From positions 1 to 36,351 of the forward strand of contig JAFXZW010000121.1 of NCBI GenBank assembly GCA_017541035.1: a DNA stretch of 36,351 nt. The letters run 5' to 3'. Under the pieces are notes generated by a model. That model ran no database searches and was not told the DNA's origin. It saw only the letters and a program-made list of their open reading frames with translations. Source of the DNA: Eubacterium sp. Its GTDB lineage: Bacteria > Bacillota > Clostridia > Lachnospirales > Lachnospiraceae. Positions within the stretch are counted from its first letter, which is position 1. Every line of letters begins with the position of its first letter. This document shows, piece by piece, positions 1 to 7,521 of the stretch. The position numbers and the translations under genes are program-made.

Positions 1-3000
1 CAATTCTTTCCAAGCCACCAGCCCTGAACAAATTCGTTCTGCGCTGCAAAGCCATCAGCCTTGAAGTAGTACCATTTTCCGTCAATCTTCTGCCAGGTAT
101 TCTTCAGCATGGAACCGTCAGACCGGTTGAAGTACCAACCATAAGGGCTCTCTTTCCAACCTGCTTTTTCGCTCTTTCCGTCCCAGGAACCGTCCGCCTT
201 AAGGTAATATCCATTCTGGTATGCGTCCTTCTCCTGATATCCCTTAGCATCAAAGTAATACCATTTTCCGTCGATCTTCTGCCATTTATTCTTCGGATAC
301 CATCCGGAGGTATCCTGATACCAGCTTCCCTTTCGGTTGCTTTTCCAGCTTCCGGTGGGTTTGTAGGTCTGCCCGCCATCCGCATCATACCATTTGCCGT
401 TCACCCATTCACTGGAGTATTTCTTCGTCTGAGGCTTCTCCCCTTCTTCCGGTTTCTGGGGTTCTTCCTCGGGCTCTTCCTCAGCGGGCTCCGGAGGATT
501 CACCTGCCCACCGGAGGATTTCGATCCGGTTTTTGCCGTAACCGTGTCACTGAATTCTCCGTAATACACCTCATCCATTCCTCTGTCCACCGCCTCCTCC
601 GACATAAGTACAAAGTCGACAGCTACGAGTTCATATTCCGTTTTTGCCTCGAGTCCGGTCAGGATCAGTTCCGAAGACTCAGCTGTATACTTCACAGAGC
701 TCCATTCCTCTGTACCGGTCTTCCGATAGAACAGTACATATCCATCAAAACCCGTCTCCTTCAGATCCTTCATATTAACCCGCAGCTTTGTTCCATCGGC
801 CGTGGTGCTTTCTATTTCCGCTTTGGGAGGTACGATCGCAAAGTACTGCTCATTCACATAGGGATCTTCCGGATTCAGACACTGTCCGGCCGCTTTCACG
901 ATCAGCTTTCCCGTTCCGCAGAGGACATTGTCTTCATACGAAATGGTGTAATCCTTCCCTTCTTCCAGAGGGAGTCCTCCATAACTCTGCACCTTACACT
1001 TCGGAAGGATAGGCTGCCCTGTATAAATGTAATAATTAGCATTCCAGAGGGCCTCATCTGGCCTATATAACTCAACATTAATCGGATCTGCATACAACAC
1101 CTTGATCGGAATAACCCGTTGTCCCGCTCCTTCCACAGTAACGATCACATGGGTATTTCCAACACCGACAGCTTTTGCAACAGCCCGAGATTTATTCGAT
1201 GACACCTCAAGTTCCAGAATCTCATCGCCGCCATCCGCAAGCTCCCAGCGAATCTCCGGGCTTCCAATCTCATGATCCGATGCTCCGCTGAAGGAGATAT
1301 TCATCGTTGCCGCTTTCCGGGAATTCTTCTCTGAATCATGAAAGACAAGGGATTTCTGTGAACAACTCACTGTGAGCGCCACATCCGGGCACACCTCACA
1401 AAAGCCCTTGATCATACAGTTATCAAATACTAAACCATTGTCTTCCATGAAGGCTCCAAACTTATCCCTGCAGAATTCCGCGTCCGTGAGATCGCCCCAT
1501 TTTCCTTTATCATAGAGCATGCTTTCCCCCGGATTCACAACAGCTACTGAATAAACGCCTCCTCGCAGGTCTGCCCAGGACTCTCCATAGGAAAAGGAAA
1601 GTGGAATCGAATAATAACCATTTTCCTCCACATTCGTGATAACAATGGAATAGGTCTGGCCTCTCTGTACGATCCCCGGAGTATCCAAAACGATCTTGTG
1701 AAAACCTCCATACCGGAACCGTTTCTCTCCGGAAGCCATCAGGATCCCGTCCACCGGAGATTCATAACCATCACATAGCAGGTAGACCTCATATTTTACC
1801 GTCGTCTCTGGATTAACAGTCACAAAGGAAATGGCCTTCAGCTTCTCTGTTGCTTCTGCAGTAAAGAGATTTGCACTCCTGATTTCGGTATCCGAAAAAA
1901 AACTCTTCGTAACTCCGGACTGCATATAGTCATACTCATCAAGGTAATACCCCTCATCCTGGGTCCTCTCATCAAATTCCAGTGCTTCCGGCAGCATCAT
2001 GCTGCGATCATAGTAGGAAAGCCAGAAATAACCGGTATGGACATCTGACGTCGCCTCATAGGGCGCCTGATCCTGTCCCTGCAGCAGTCCCCATGTTCCA
2101 TTTCCATAGTTCGGAAAAGCCTCTTCACCGGAGCCCCAGCTGTTCTTGACCAGCCATGCTCCATCCCCTTCCGGCTGATGTGCTTCCGGGAAATTCTCCT
2201 TCGGATAATTATCATCCCAGCCAACGATCGCCACCGCGTGATTGGTCTGTGCATCATCCCATGTGAAATGCGCCCAGTTCTTCAGACTTATATACTCTCC
2301 ATCCTCCATGCTCTGAGACGGACTGGATGAATCCGCATGAAAGCCGATACTGACACCTCTTTTTGCCAGGAGCTGCTCCTTGATCGCTGCCGTTCCTGCC
2401 TCATTGTAACGATAGTTGCCCTCATCATCGATCTCTGCCGGACTTGGAAGGAAATAGCTGCTCTTCAGAATATAATTCTGCACGAAACGGAAGTTTTCCG
2501 TCAAGGTCCAGTCATCATCTTTGCTGTAGCAGAAATTACGATATTCTCCATCTATCAGTCTCTGCTCCGTGTAGCCGTTGGCCCCCCTGTACACCAGTTC
2601 AGACCTTAAGCTCTCATTGGTCGGACCGATACCCATGGCAAAAGTCTGAGTAGCCAGAAATGGCTTCCCGCCTTTATAGGTGTCAGACGCGCTTGTCCCG
2701 GGCACATGGACTCCCTCTCCATTCTGACTGGATTCGGGATCATTCAAATATGTCGAGGCGAAATACGCCAGCTGTTTTTCCGAAAGGTCAAGTGTCTTCC
2801 AGGCATCCGGATCATCCTCCAGTATTGTACTCAGGATACTTGTTTCCGCTGCGGAAATTGCCGCAAAACCCCAGCAGGTACCGAAAGGATTCTGCAGCTT
2901 TACTCCGGTCACATAACAACGATCCCCGATACCGTCCCCATCTGTATCCACACTCCGAAGATCGAACGGTCTGGAAAGGTCTTGCTCTTTGAAAGGATCG

Positions 3001-3232
3001 CATTCTCGGATTTCTTATTGGTATACTCCACTGACGATCGGAGCATCGGCTGTGCCTTCTCCGTCACATCGACCGTCACTGCATTCTCATTTCCTTCGTC
3101 CTCCGGCTCTGCAAAGGCATGGTACCCGCTTCCCATCAAACTTCCGAAAACCATTGCAAAAGACAGGGCACTTCCCAAGATTCCCGCCCTCCATGTCTTC
3201 TTTCCGGAATCAGTCTTTGTCCTTATTCTCAT
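1..3232 (-). CDS. Secreted C1 (papain-like) cysteine peptidase with lectin-like and cell-wall-binding repeat regions; partial, apparent frameshift
   Basis: Secreted papain-family peptidase; the C-terminus runs off the left edge. The start at 3232 follows a GAGAGGGG ribosome binding site and gives a basic, hydrophobic signal peptide ending near AFAEP. The mature region carries DTDGDGIGDRCYVTG and the nucleophile motif GTCWGFA (Cys codon 2874-2876). The catalytic His lies in NHAVAIVGW (2238-2240) and the Asn in KNSWG (2142-2144), so the triad is complete. A beta-rich part resembling the lectin-like domain of these peptidases follows (FWLSYYDRSM), then Ig/fibronectin-like domains, a Glu/Pro-rich linker and wall-binding repeats such as WQKIDGKWYYFDAKG. 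The signal peptide and the catalytic part are in different frames: adding one base near 2967 would restore PDRFDLRSVDTDG. I infer a one-base deletion, either real (pseudogene) or a sequencing error. Family call is firm; functional state is not. Confidence 0.85.
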
Positions 3233-3429
3233 ATCCGCCCCTCTCTTTTCCCCCATCTGGAAATAGGAAACAACTCAATCCAAGATACCTCAAAAGGTAT
3301 TCGTCTTTCATTAGCAACTTTGGTGAGAAATATATTAACTGCTGCAGACATCGTTAATCCCATAGCAGAACAAGCACTCTCTGCTTTCGCCTTAATTGAA
3401 TCATCTATTCTAAAACTAACCTATGCCAT
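3229..3429 (-). pseudogene. RelB/DinJ-family antitoxin remnant with an early in-frame stop
   Basis: The frame reads ATG-GCA-TAG and then VSFRIDDSIKAKAESACSAM, continuing GLTMSAAVNIFLTKVANE and RRIPFEV. This is the whole ribbon-helix-helix core of RelB/DinJ antitoxins (RIDD..K..AE, a GLTMS..N.FL core, RIPFE end). The TAG at 3421-3423 is the third codon, so a full product cannot be made from this ATG unless the base is wrong. After RIPFEV the frame continues into unrelated residues and stops at 3229-3231, where its TGA overlaps the ATG of the peptidase gene (ATGA). No RelE/YafQ-type toxin is visible next to it. I read it as a decayed antitoxin fused to peptidase upstream DNA by a rearrangement. 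Confidence 0.65.
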
Positions 3430-3452
3430 AAAAACACACCCATTCTATAAAC

Positions 3453-3481
3453 ATAGTATAGCATATGCTTCTCATTGTAAA
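3453..3481 (-). promoter_or_regulatory. Putative promoter for the antitoxin remnant and the C1 peptidase
   Basis: On the minus strand TTTACA (3476-3481) and TACTAT (3453-3458) are 17 bases apart. Transcription would begin just upstream of the antitoxin remnant and could continue into the peptidase gene. The match is moderate, so this is a prediction only. Confidence 0.4.
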
Positions 3482-3561
3482 GCGCATTTGAATGTTTTAT
3501 AAAAATAGGGTGTCCCCATGTCACCTAACGATCTTTATCATGGCAAACAATATAATTGCTG

Positions 3562-3590
3562 TTGCAGGATATTCGGCGATAGCGTATAGT
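3562..3590 (+). promoter_or_regulatory. Putative promoter of the HD-GYP gene
   Basis: TTGCAG (3562-3567) and TATAGT (3585-3590) are separated by exactly 17 bases, about 55 bases before the HD-GYP start. A GGAGG ribosome binding site follows at 3632-3637. The rest of 3430-3643 holds no further gene that I can see. Confidence 0.5.
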
Positions 3591-3643
3591 AATCGTAAAA
3601 TGCCATCAACAAAAAAGACTGGGGATATGGAGGATTAACTACT

Positions 3644-5068
3644 ATGACAGTACCCGATCTTGTTACGACTATCCTTATCTATTTTTACGCTGCTGAAATA
3701 CATGTGGGATTTGTTATCATTTCAAAAAAATGTTTTTTTGACAGATACAGCATCGGCAGGATCATTATGCTTATTATGTTGTCACCCTCATTAGGGGCAA
3801 TTTTCATGCATATTCTTACCGACAGTTATTATTTCGGAGACAGCATTGATGATCTTATCCGCGGACATCTGATATATCTTGCACTGGTGATGATCGTTGT
3901 AGCAATCCAGATTCCGTTATATCTTTGGTTTGTAAAGCCTCAGAATAAATCCGTTGCAGCATTTATATATCTGTGCTGCCTTACATTTATAGTCTATAAC
4001 GATTTTGTCGAGAACGTTTATGATGGATTAAGCATTACAGGAAGTGTCTGGATCAAGAATGCATTGATGGTCATTGCCGCAGCGGTTTTTTACAGATTTG
4101 TTATCCTTCCGCTTTCCCGGGTTTCAAGGATAAAGCAGAACCGGGGTATGGCGGTATTTGTAGTTATTCCGGTAATTGCGATCGCAATAAAGCTTTTACT
4201 CCTCATGTTGAAGGATATTGCAAATGAATACAGTTATTACGGCACCGGTGTAGTAAACGCTCCGGAATTTAAATCTTCGCGCGATGCACTTGCACCTTAC
4301 TTCAAGGATTTCTTAAGAGGATGGGAAATATACCGTGAAGTCTATTCGATTGCATGCTACAGCATTATCGCGATGCTGATCATTGCATTTGTGGTTATCG
4401 TGCGCAATGTGATACATCTGAATGAGATAAGCCGTCAGAATCTCGAGATCCAGGCAGCCAGAGATGATGTGAAGGAATTGTCGGTTGAGGTGATGGAGGC
4501 ACTCGCTCATACGATAGATGCGAAGGACAAGTATACCAACGGCCATTCCATCCGCGTTGCGCAATATTCGCGGATGATCGCCATGAAAATGGGCTTATCA
4601 GCCGAAAGCTGCGAAAACATATACTATATGGGACTTCTTCATGATATAGGAAAAATCGGTGTCCCAAATGAGATCATCAACAAACCCCAGCGGCTTACCG
4701 ACTCGGAATATGATGTAATCAAAACCCATCCGACCATAGGATATGAGATCCTTTCGGAGATCAAGACCCGTCCTGATCTGGCTACTGGAGCCTACTGGCA
4801 TCATGAGCGTTACGACGGAAAAGGCTATCCCGACAGATTGTCGGGTGAAGATATCCCTCTTGAAGCAAGGATCATAGCTGTTGCCGACAGTTATGACGCC
4901 ATGACCTCCAACCGCAGCTACAGAGATTTTTTGCCTCAGGATGTTGTCCGGGCAGAAATGGAAAAGAATAAGAAAACCCAGTTCGATCCGGATATTGCGG
5001 ATGTTATGATAGCGATCATTGATGAAGATAAGGATTACTGCTTACACGAACACGAAAGCCTGGAATAA
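3644..5068 (+). CDS. Membrane-anchored HD-GYP domain phosphodiesterase
   Basis: A 474-residue membrane protein. The first ~265 residues form about seven to eight hydrophobic helices with no recognised sensor family. A short coiled linker (ISRQNLEIQAARDDVKEL) leads into a complete HD-GYP domain at about residues 285-465. Seen in it are NGHSIRVAQYS, GLLHDIGKIGVP (H333, D334), HHERYDGKGYP (G394-Y395-P396) and ARIIAVADSYDAMTS. Known HD-GYP proteins hydrolyse cyclic di-GMP or related cyclic dinucleotides using a bi- or tri-metal centre; all hallmark residues are present, so activity is likely. It is monocistronic, with its own promoter candidate. No GGDEF protein lies in the window, so the substrate cannot be inferred from neighbours. 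Confidence 0.92.
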   Translation: MTVPDLVTTILIYFYAAEIHVGFVIISKKCFFDRYSIGRIIMLIMLSPSLGAIFMHILTDSYYFGDSIDDLIRGHLIYLALVMIVVAIQIPLYLWFVKPQNKSVAAFIYLCCLTFIVYNDFVENVYDGLSITGSVWIKNALMVIAAAVFYRFVILPLSRVSRIKQNRGMAVFVVIPVIAIAIKLLLLMLKDIANEYSYYGTGVVNAPEFKSSRDALAPYFKDFLRGWEIYREVYSIACYSIIAMLIIAFVVIVRNVIHLNEISRQNLEIQAARDDVKELSVEVMEALAHTIDAKDKYTNGHSIRVAQYSRMIAMKMGLSAESCENIYYMGLLHDIGKIGVPNEIINKPQRLTDSEYDVIKTHPTIGYEILSEIKTRPDLATGAYWHHERYDGKGYPDRLSGEDIPLEARIIAVADSYDAMTSNRSYRDFLPQDVVRAEMEKNKKTQFDPDIADVMIAIIDEDKDYCLHEHESLE

Positions 5069-5079
5069 GGCTAATGTGA

Positions 5080-5268
5080 CACTGGGCCGGGGCACCCGCC
5101 GCTATAAAGATCTCCGAGGTGCCCGAAGAACGCCGCAGCACCAACGGCTTCAGATTCACCGTCATTTCCATGGATCTTCGCACCGGAAGCTCCGAAAAGC
5201 TCCTTGCCTCTTTGTACTCTGAAACTTCTATTCCCGACGTGAAGCCTCACATTACTCGATTCGAGTAG
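5080..5268 (+). pseudogene. 3' remnant of an unidentified gene
   Basis: Directly after the HD-GYP gene one frame is open from a stop at 5077 to TAG at 5266-5268. It reads like protein: ISEVPEERRSTNGFRFTV, then ISMDLRTGSSEKLLASLYSE and PDVKPHITRFE. It has no upstream start with a ribosome binding site; the first candidates are a GTG at 5119 and an ATG at 5167. I do not recognise the family. It ends five bases before the convergent stop of the next gene. My reading is the C-terminal relic of a lost gene; a short unknown gene is the alternative. Confidence 0.3.
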
Positions 5269-5272
5269 CAAT

Positions 5273-5902
5273 TTAACTCTCTGTCCATCTGAATCTCGTC
5301 AGATCAACCACTCCATCAACCACTTCAACTCCCTCTGCCTCCAGCAGTTTTGCCTGTACTTCGGCTCCGCCAAAGGCAAAACCACCGGCGATTTCACCCT
5401 TTGCATTCACAACGCGGAAACAGGGAATATTCTCCGGATCCGGATTCCTGTGCAAAGCATTTCCTACAGCACGCGCCATCTTCCGATCCCCGGCAAGTTC
5501 CGCAATGTCGGCATACGTTGCCACGCGACCATAAGGGATTTTCTTCACTGCCTCATAAATCCTCCTGGAAGGACAATCGCTGATCAGCTCATAGCTCTCC
5601 CGGATCATCTGCTTCACATCCCTGTCCGGTATACTCCCATCAAGGATGATGGTATTCCAGTGTTCCTTATTCTGATGATAACCCGGTGTCACAGACGAAT
5701 AGAGGCTCCGCCATAAATAAGCCTTATCCGGATCCACCTTCACATTCAGATTAATAAACCCGTTCCTCTCATATGTCCATAGAAAAGCCTTGCCATTTCC
5801 CTTATAACGCACCAACTGCCAGTTTTTATCATGGAATGGCTCATCCTGCCAGGTATCCGGAAATGATAAACCATAGGTCAGCGCCTGTTTCCTCGTCTTC
5901 AT
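5273..5902 (-). CDS. MmcQ/YjbR domain fused to an MGMT (alkyltransferase)-like DNA-binding domain
   Basis: A 209-residue two-domain protein. Residues ~1-105 match the MmcQ/YjbR family (SFPDTWQDEPFHDKNWQ, then YERNGFINLNVKVDPDKA and HHW-like PGYHQNKEHWNTIILDGS). Residues ~108-208 match the DNA-binding domain of O6-alkylguanine-DNA alkyltransferase: YEAVKKIPYGRVATYADIAE and AVGNALHRNPDPENIPCFRV. The methyl-acceptor Cys is present (C161), unlike alkyltransferase-like proteins where it is Trp. The usual PCHRV has become PCFRV, so the His of the Cys-His-Glu relay is missing. Start chosen because GGGAGG lies seven bases upstream. It may repair or flag alkylated DNA; activity cannot be judged from sequence alone. 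Single gene, convergent with the remnant at 5268. Confidence 0.85.
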   Translation of the reverse strand: MKTRKQALTYGLSFPDTWQDEPFHDKNWQLVRYKGNGKAFLWTYERNGFINLNVKVDPDKAYLWRSLYSSVTPGYHQNKEHWNTIILDGSIPDRDVKQMIRESYELISDCPSRRIYEAVKKIPYGRVATYADIAELAGDRKMARAVGNALHRNPDPENIPCFRVVNAKGEIAGGFAFGGAEVQAKLLEAEGVEVVDGVVDLTRFRWTES

Positions 5903-5947
5903 ACCTGTCCTCCCAACGTTTTAACCAAATCTGATACGGAACCGTCT

Positions 5948-6043
5948 TCACAAAACTGTTTTACAGACTTTTACCCGAATCGGGTATCCATTCTTGTCAA
6001 AAGTGTACTTCTTACCATCGATGGTGTAAGATTTACCCTTTTC
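5948..6043 (-). pseudogene. Relic of a cell-wall-binding repeat C-terminus
   Basis: The minus strand encodes KGKSYTIDGKKYTFDKNGYP and then runs into unrelated residues to a TGA at 5948-5950. It is nearly identical to the last residues of the giant surface protein that ends at 7522 (AKGKSYTIDGKKYTFDKNGY). A TAG lies just upstream in the same frame, so there is no intact gene. I infer the 3' scar of a third surface-protein gene lost by deletion or recombination between repeat modules. Confidence 0.75.
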
Positions 6044-6113
6044 CTAAAGTTTACCTCAGTGCGGATATATTTGAAATAGCGTAATGTAAATTTTACGGCT
6101 GCTTAGAATTCAC

Positions 6114-6142
6114 TTGTCATTCATTTCCACATAGCTTAAAAT
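6114..6142 (+). promoter_or_regulatory. Putative fucO promoter
   Basis: TTGTCA (6114-6119) and TAAAAT (6137-6142) are 17 bases apart. The predicted start of transcription, near 6149, gives a leader of about 165 bases before fucO. Confidence 0.5.
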
Positions 6143-6153
6143 AAAATGTATAG

Positions 6154-6284
6154 GCGCGGCTAACCGCGCAAGGGGTTATTTCACAGAATGGAGATACTGT
6201 CACATGGGGAAATATGTCACTGTTAAATCAGACAGTATCGCCGGAAGCAAGAAGAATGCTCCTGACGCAATAATCGTACAGGAG
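6154..6284 (+). promoter_or_regulatory. Structured 5' leader of fucO with three successive inverted repeats
   Basis: Three inverted repeats follow one another: GCGCGG/CCGCGC (6154-6159 with 6164-6169, loop 4); GATACTGTC/GACAGTATC (6193-6201 with 6231-6239, with a small ACAT/ATGT stem inside); and CTCCTG/CAGGAG (6259-6264 with 6279-6284). None is followed by a T-tract, so they are not ordinary terminators. They could be operators or a regulatory RNA fold. I do not recognise a known riboswitch class. The ribosome binding site AAGGAGGT lies outside the hairpins, at 6298-6305. Confidence 0.4.
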
Positions 6285-6313
6285 TAAAAGTAAAGAAAAG
6301 GAGGTATTGGTAA

Positions 6314-7459
6314 ATGGCTGTAAATCGTTTTGTACTGAATGGTGTTTCCTATCATGGGCACGGTGCTATCAAAGAGATTCCCGGGATTGTGAAATCCAAA
6401 GGTTTTAAAAAAGCATTTGTTGCTTCCGACCCGGATCTGGTCAAATTTGGTGTGACCGCAAAGGTAACCGATCTTCTGAAGGAAAACGGCATTGATTTTG
6501 AAGTCTATTCCGACATCAAACCGAACCCGACCATTGAAAATGTTCAGAGTGGCGTTGCCGCTTATAAGGCATCCGGTGCTGATTTTATGATCACCATCGG
6601 AGGCGGCTCTTCCATGGATACCGGAAAAGGCATCGGAATCATCGTGAACAATCCGGAATTCGCGGATGTCCGCTCCCTGGAGGGAGTTGCTCCCACCAAA
6701 CAGCGCACTGTCTTTACCATCGCAGTCCCGACAACCGGTGGAACCGGTGCTGAGTCTACCATCAACTATGTCATCACTGACGTGGAAAAGAAACGGAAAT
6801 TCGTCTGTGTAGATCCCAACGACATCCCGGATGTGGCTGTTGTTGACCCGGATATGATGTCAACCATGCCGAAGGGACTTACCGCTTCAACCGGTATGGA
6901 TGCACTGACTCATGCCATCGAAGGGTACACCACGGCAGCAGCCTGGGAACTGTCCGACTGTCTGAACCTTGAAGCGATCCAACTGATCGCAAAGAACCTG
7001 CGTAAAGCTGTAGATAACGATCCCGATGGACGTGAAGGAATGGCTCTCGCTCAGTATGTCACAGCTATGGCATATTCGAATGTCGGTCTTGGAATCGCAC
7101 ACTCCATGGCCCATACCTTAGGTGCCGTATATGATACACCTCACGGAGTTGCCTGCGCTATGATGCTTCCGATCGTAATGGAATTCAATGCCGAAGCAAC
7201 CGGTGAGAAGTTCAAGTACATCGCTGAAGCATTTGGCGTTGATACCACCGGTATGGATCAGAACGCTTACAGAAAGGCTGCCATCGATGCCGTACGCCAG
7301 CTTTCTGTTGATGTCGGAATCCCGACCAAACTTGATAAACTGAAAGAGGAAGATCTTGATTTCCTGTGCGAATCCGCAGCTGCTGATGCATGCGCCCCGG
7401 GAAATCCCAAGCCGGCCAACCTTGATCAATTCAGAGACATGTTTAAAAAGCTTATGTAA
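6314..7459 (+). CDS. fucO: Lactaldehyde reductase (iron-containing group III alcohol dehydrogenase)
   Basis: A 381-residue enzyme, nearly the length of E. coli FucO (about 383). FucO reduces L-lactaldehyde to 1,2-propanediol with NADH, at the end of anaerobic fucose or rhamnose breakdown. Seen are the nucleotide-binding GGGSSMDTGKG, then VPTTGGTGAESTINYVITD, KRKFVCVDPNDIP, and metal ligands at the FucO positions: D196 and H200 (MDALTHAIEG), H263 (GIAHSMAH) and H277 (DTPHG). The conserved NNPEFADVRSLEG also matches FucO closely. The start follows AAAGGAGGT with eight bases of spacing. It is monocistronic, with its own promoter candidate and a shared terminator downstream. No fucose or rhamnose catabolic gene is adjacent, so the substrate rests on sequence similarity; a related 1,2- or 1,3-diol dehydrogenase is the alternative. 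Confidence 0.85.
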   Translation: MAVNRFVLNGVSYHGHGAIKEIPGIVKSKGFKKAFVASDPDLVKFGVTAKVTDLLKENGIDFEVYSDIKPNPTIENVQSGVAAYKASGADFMITIGGGSSMDTGKGIGIIVNNPEFADVRSLEGVAPTKQRTVFTIAVPTTGGTGAESTINYVITDVEKKRKFVCVDPNDIPDVAVVDPDMMSTMPKGLTASTGMDALTHAIEGYTTAAAWELSDCLNLEAIQLIAKNLRKAVDNDPDGREGMALAQYVTAMAYSNVGLGIAHSMAHTLGAVYDTPHGVACAMMLPIVMEFNAEATGEKFKYIAEAFGVDTTGMDQNAYRKAAIDAVRQLSVDVGIPTKLDKLKEEDLDFLCESAAADACAPGNPKPANLDQFRDMFKKLM

Positions 7460-7474
7460 AGCAGTCCACATAAA

Positions 7475-7505
7475 AGAGGTGCCTTCCACATCGGAAAGCA
7501 CCTCT
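7475..7505. terminator. Bidirectional terminator between fucO and the giant surface-protein gene
   Basis: AGAGGTGC (7475-7482) pairs with GCACCTCT (7498-7505), and TTCC/GGAA extends the stem inside. A run of A lies on the left and a T-rich tract on the right, so the hairpin can end transcription from both convergent genes. Confidence 0.75.
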
Positions 7506-7521
7506 ACCTTATTCTTAATAT

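Noticed and set aside
2444-3502. Several 60-190-codon plus-strand frames opposite the C1 peptidase and antitoxin remnant
   Set aside because: Antisense shadows; the minus-strand readings carry clear papain and RelB motifs.
3508-3532. GTGTCCCCATGTCACCTAA resembles the inner part of the long palindromic element
   Set aside because: The match covers under 20 bases with gaps and mismatches and has no arms.
5071-5271. 66-codon minus-strand frame opposite the 3' remnant
   Set aside because: Antisense frame without a ribosome binding site; its composition is less protein-like than that of the plus strand.
5401-5440. MGMT domain as an alkyltransferase-like (ATL) protein
   Set aside because: ATL proteins have Trp in place of the acceptor Cys; here the Cys is present.
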